Assembly: GCA_013433145.1 (NCBI GenBank)
Contig: CM024172.1
Location: forward strand, 2,292,501-2,356,500
Direction: 5' to 3'
Origin: Ascaris suum
Lineage: Eukaryota; Nematoda; Chromadorea; Rhabditida; Ascarididae
Length of the DNA stretch: 64,000 nt
Part shown: in pieces, positions 61,501 through 64,000 of the stretch
Position numbering within the stretch: the stretch's first letter is position 1
Layout of the letters: every line of letters begins with the position of its first letter
Made by a program: the position numbers and the translations under genes
The notes under the pieces: generated by a model
The model's database searches: none
The model's input: the letters and a program-made list of their open reading frames with translations, nothing else
What the model was told of the DNA's origin: nothing

Positions 61501-63521
61501 CCCGAAAATTATGCTGAAAAAAAAATGCTCAAACAAAAAACACCATTGATCAATGTGCCATTCGAATGTGCAAATCTTAAACATTTAATTATACGTCATA
61601 CTTTTCAAATCCTCGCATTTATAAAGGAGCATTAAAAAGCCCAACGATGCGAAAAGATCAACACAGTTTCTTCCTATATCATATACACTCGAAACTAGTG
61701 ACTGCTACCGACGACAACTATCCCATAACAAATAAGAATAAAAGCGATAAGCTACGATAATCGGAGATGCAGACTATCAGCAAAAACTGATAGTGCAAAA
61801 ACATGAAATTTCCTGGAAATCAATCACTAGGATAGAATCATAAGGACTTCTAACTAATATGTGCAAATTGCGTGGAGACGGACCTGAGTAGCAGCAAGTC
61901 TTCGATTCCTTTCCGCTATATCAACAGAACTCACACTTTCCTCCTTCTCCGATACATTCCCATCACCGGTCGTGGCTTCAGTAGAGGACCGAGTTGTTAT
62001 ATCAATAAACTGTAAGTGGGAAAAAGTGATATTAAAAGAATAAAGACTGGTCGTTCCAAAAAAAATACATAGGACTTGGATGATACCTCATTAGGCTAAG
62101 AAAAACGGAATATCCACAAAAGCTGATGACCTCATAGCACCTTAGCATGCAGCGATGATCTACAAGAAGATCTATTCAGTGATCAATGTCTCTCCAAAAA
62201 AAATTGCACATAGAAAGATTTCCAAACAAGATAATCAATTTCACAAGTACCCATAAAACACAAAATTGGCCTAATAAAATTAGCTCGCTGAAGTGCATGT
62301 ACCTGCTCCTTCTGAGTAATCGACCCCACAAATACAACCTCGTCGTCATCTGACGCTTGATCTCTCTCGAATGTTTCCTTTGAGTGAGATTCACCATGAA
62401 CCGTAACAACCTACAAATAAATTTAAGCGATAATTTTCCTTCAAGACAGAATAATAATCTTGGCATAAGCAGAACACTTTTAGGAAAATATCATTAAATG
62501 AAAGCAAAAGGAAAATAAATTACCTCCTCTGAATTAATTAGTTATTTCCAGAAAGCTTCAAATGTAATCAGTTGTAGTTACTCAATAATGCCAATATTAT
62601 CACTGTTGAAGGATTCCTTTCTCATGACGCAATTCACTTTGTAATCAAATAATATCCAAAAATTGAATCCTCATCAATCTATCCGCTTGAATTTTCAAAA
62701 ATTTCTCTGCGTTGCAACAAATCCTTATTTAGCTAAAAGACCTGCGCCGATAAGTGGCTAAGCTTCAATAATCCCAAAAGGAGATTCATTTCTTGAAACA
62801 TCATAAAAGGAAACAATGAAAAACAGGAAACGAATACTGGATCAGACGCAATCGTTGTTCGCTCAATATCATCACTATGCGATCGGTCCACTTCCATCGG
62901 CGTGGCTTCAATCTCTGCGCTGGCAACCGTCTCATGAACTCGTTCTTCACCCTGTGGCAATCCAAATAAATTTTGAATATTCAGAGCAACTGAACTAGCG
63001 TAAATGAATGCCAACAAGAACATTTCGACGATTACCGACGAACAGTGAGAACATTTTAATTACTGACGAAATGATTAATAACTGCCCAGCATTTCCAGAA
63101 ACACAATAATAGCGATAGCACAACCTTTTCCCTCTCTCGTATGAGTTTCTGGAGGCCAGACATATGCGCGAAACAAAAGCTTGTAAAAACAAATTTGAAT
63201 AGCAATAAATAACGAAACGGCGCCTTAAGTGTCGCCTGAATTCAAAGGACCCCAAACGATTGGTTCCACTTTCCCCCTACTCATATCTTCTCTTAATCTA
63301 TATACTCCACTTCCTATGCCTCCTCCATCCGCTAAAGCAATTACTTCATGCACTCTTTAACAATAAATAGAATTTTAAAAAAAAAGGAAAAAATGCGCAT
63401 GTGAAATGCCTACCAAACTGAATGAAGTCGAGTGATCAACACCATCATCGTTTAACTGATGCGAAACAAGCGCCTCCTTAGATGGAATCTTTACTGCACT
63501 TTCATGCTCAGCTTTTTCATT
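55527..63521 (-). CDS. NuSAP-like microtubule-associated protein, 5' end outside window
   Basis: Fourteen minus-strand exons join in phase: 63521-63414, 62951-62838, 62410-62303, 62009-61884, 61327-61247, 60559-60464, 60024-59883, 59526-59419, 58959-58399, 57634-57510, 57246-57179, 56783-56603, 56287-56164, 55702-55527. They give 705 residues plus stop. The first 480 are acidic and probably disordered. Residues about 485-515 (FAAQHKKFW, then HAERIKQRYLKHQ) align without gaps to the NuSAP helix that has F-x3-H, a later ER and a final H. The tail has RYATPRNESKFSKRL and SYTPHKHIPAF, recalling the NuSAP YEPHKG motif. Known NuSAP binds and bundles spindle microtubules. The N-terminal SAP domain is not seen. 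The exon chain is solid; the family name is inference from motifs. The donor at 60464 (GTCGAT) is the least certain. Confidence 0.6.
58399..58959 (-). other. Large acidic exon of the NuSAP-like gene
   Basis: This 561-base exon encodes GHNEPDLEGHVVNEQW through to PTHFPSS, about 187 residues rich in Glu, Asp, Lys and Ser and probably disordered or helical. It ends at a GTTAGT donor whose phase fits the next exon. If unspliced, the frame would stop at a TAG one codon later, so intron retention would give a truncated acidic protein lacking the putative microtubule-binding end. Confidence 0.7.
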
Positions 63522-64000
63522 CTGCAATGAAGCGCTCCACAATATTTCCAAAGAGAACAAAGAACATCCTTCACAGATGAATATCTCTCTCCAAGTGTTA
63601 AAACCACCATCAAACACTACAAGAATTTCGCGTACAGGTGATTGTATAAAAAAATGTTGATGAAAAATTAAATCTTTCATAACCATATCCCACTGAAAGT
63701 GATGAAATGTAAACTCTAATGACATATATCTAACAATAATGACCAAATCGCTTTCATCCCGTAGCTTTTCGTAGATAATGCCATCATTTGAAATTACTCA
63801 ACGCAACGCCTATCACACAGTGGATCGACAACATTGGACAATTTCGGTGGTTGGACAACATTGAAAAAACAATTAACCATTTTTCTTCTCTCATCATTAA
63901 CCCCACTTAAGAGTTTTATATTGTCCAATCTAATGCAATGACATTAATTCGCTAAAATTCTTTCTTTGGAAAATCCTCCACATTTCATATAAAATTACAT
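63522..64000. other. Upstream intron of the NuSAP-like gene
   Basis: The exon ending at 63521 begins at a clear acceptor (cttcattgcag) in phase 0, so coding sequence continues to the right. A possible short exon at about 63751-63797 on the minus strand reads NDGIIYEKLRDESDL before GTCATT, in the right phase, but its acceptor is weak and it is not counted. Confidence 0.4.

Overview
This is eukaryotic nuclear DNA, very A+T rich, with long introns, many microsatellites and no bacterial-style gene packing. The T-rich splice acceptors (tttcag, tttgcag, tttatag), the type of neuropeptide GPCR and a likely spliced-leader acceptor all suggest a nematode, probably a parasitic chromadorean. That placement is inference. 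No tRNA, rRNA or CRISPR array was recognised.

Layout. (1) 339-5281, minus strand: four exons of a rhodopsin-class neuropeptide-type GPCR (TM1 to TM5). TM6, TM7 and the C-terminus lie off the left edge. A decayed LINE 3' end sits in one intron. (2) About 5.3-36.3 kb: some 31 kb of A+T-rich DNA with no convincing gene. It holds three long (TA)n arrays, other simple repeats, several short tandem repeats and a few G+C-richer islands, two of which could hide exons. (3) 36.35-38.28 kb: a G+C-richer upstream region. (4) 38285-52872, plus strand: a complete 24-exon SPT5 gene. All 23 splice junctions keep phase and give 1,117 residues containing the acidic N-terminus, NGN domain, KOW domains, a TP-rich C-terminal repeat region and the terminal KOW. 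(5) 53485-53909, plus strand: a possible small two-exon gene just downstream. (6) 55527-63521, minus strand: 14 in-phase exons of a large acidic protein. Its C-terminal half resembles NuSAP (nucleolar and spindle-associated protein). The 5' end is off the right edge.

How the genes relate: SPT5 (transcription elongation) and the NuSAP-like gene (a possible spindle microtubule protein) converge on 53.9-55.5 kb. Nothing shows a shared pathway. The small gene after SPT5 could be co-transcribed with it, but the roughly 600-base spacing is long for a classical nematode operon. The clearest results are the complete SPT5 model and the possible NuSAP-like protein with candidate SUMO-interaction motifs.
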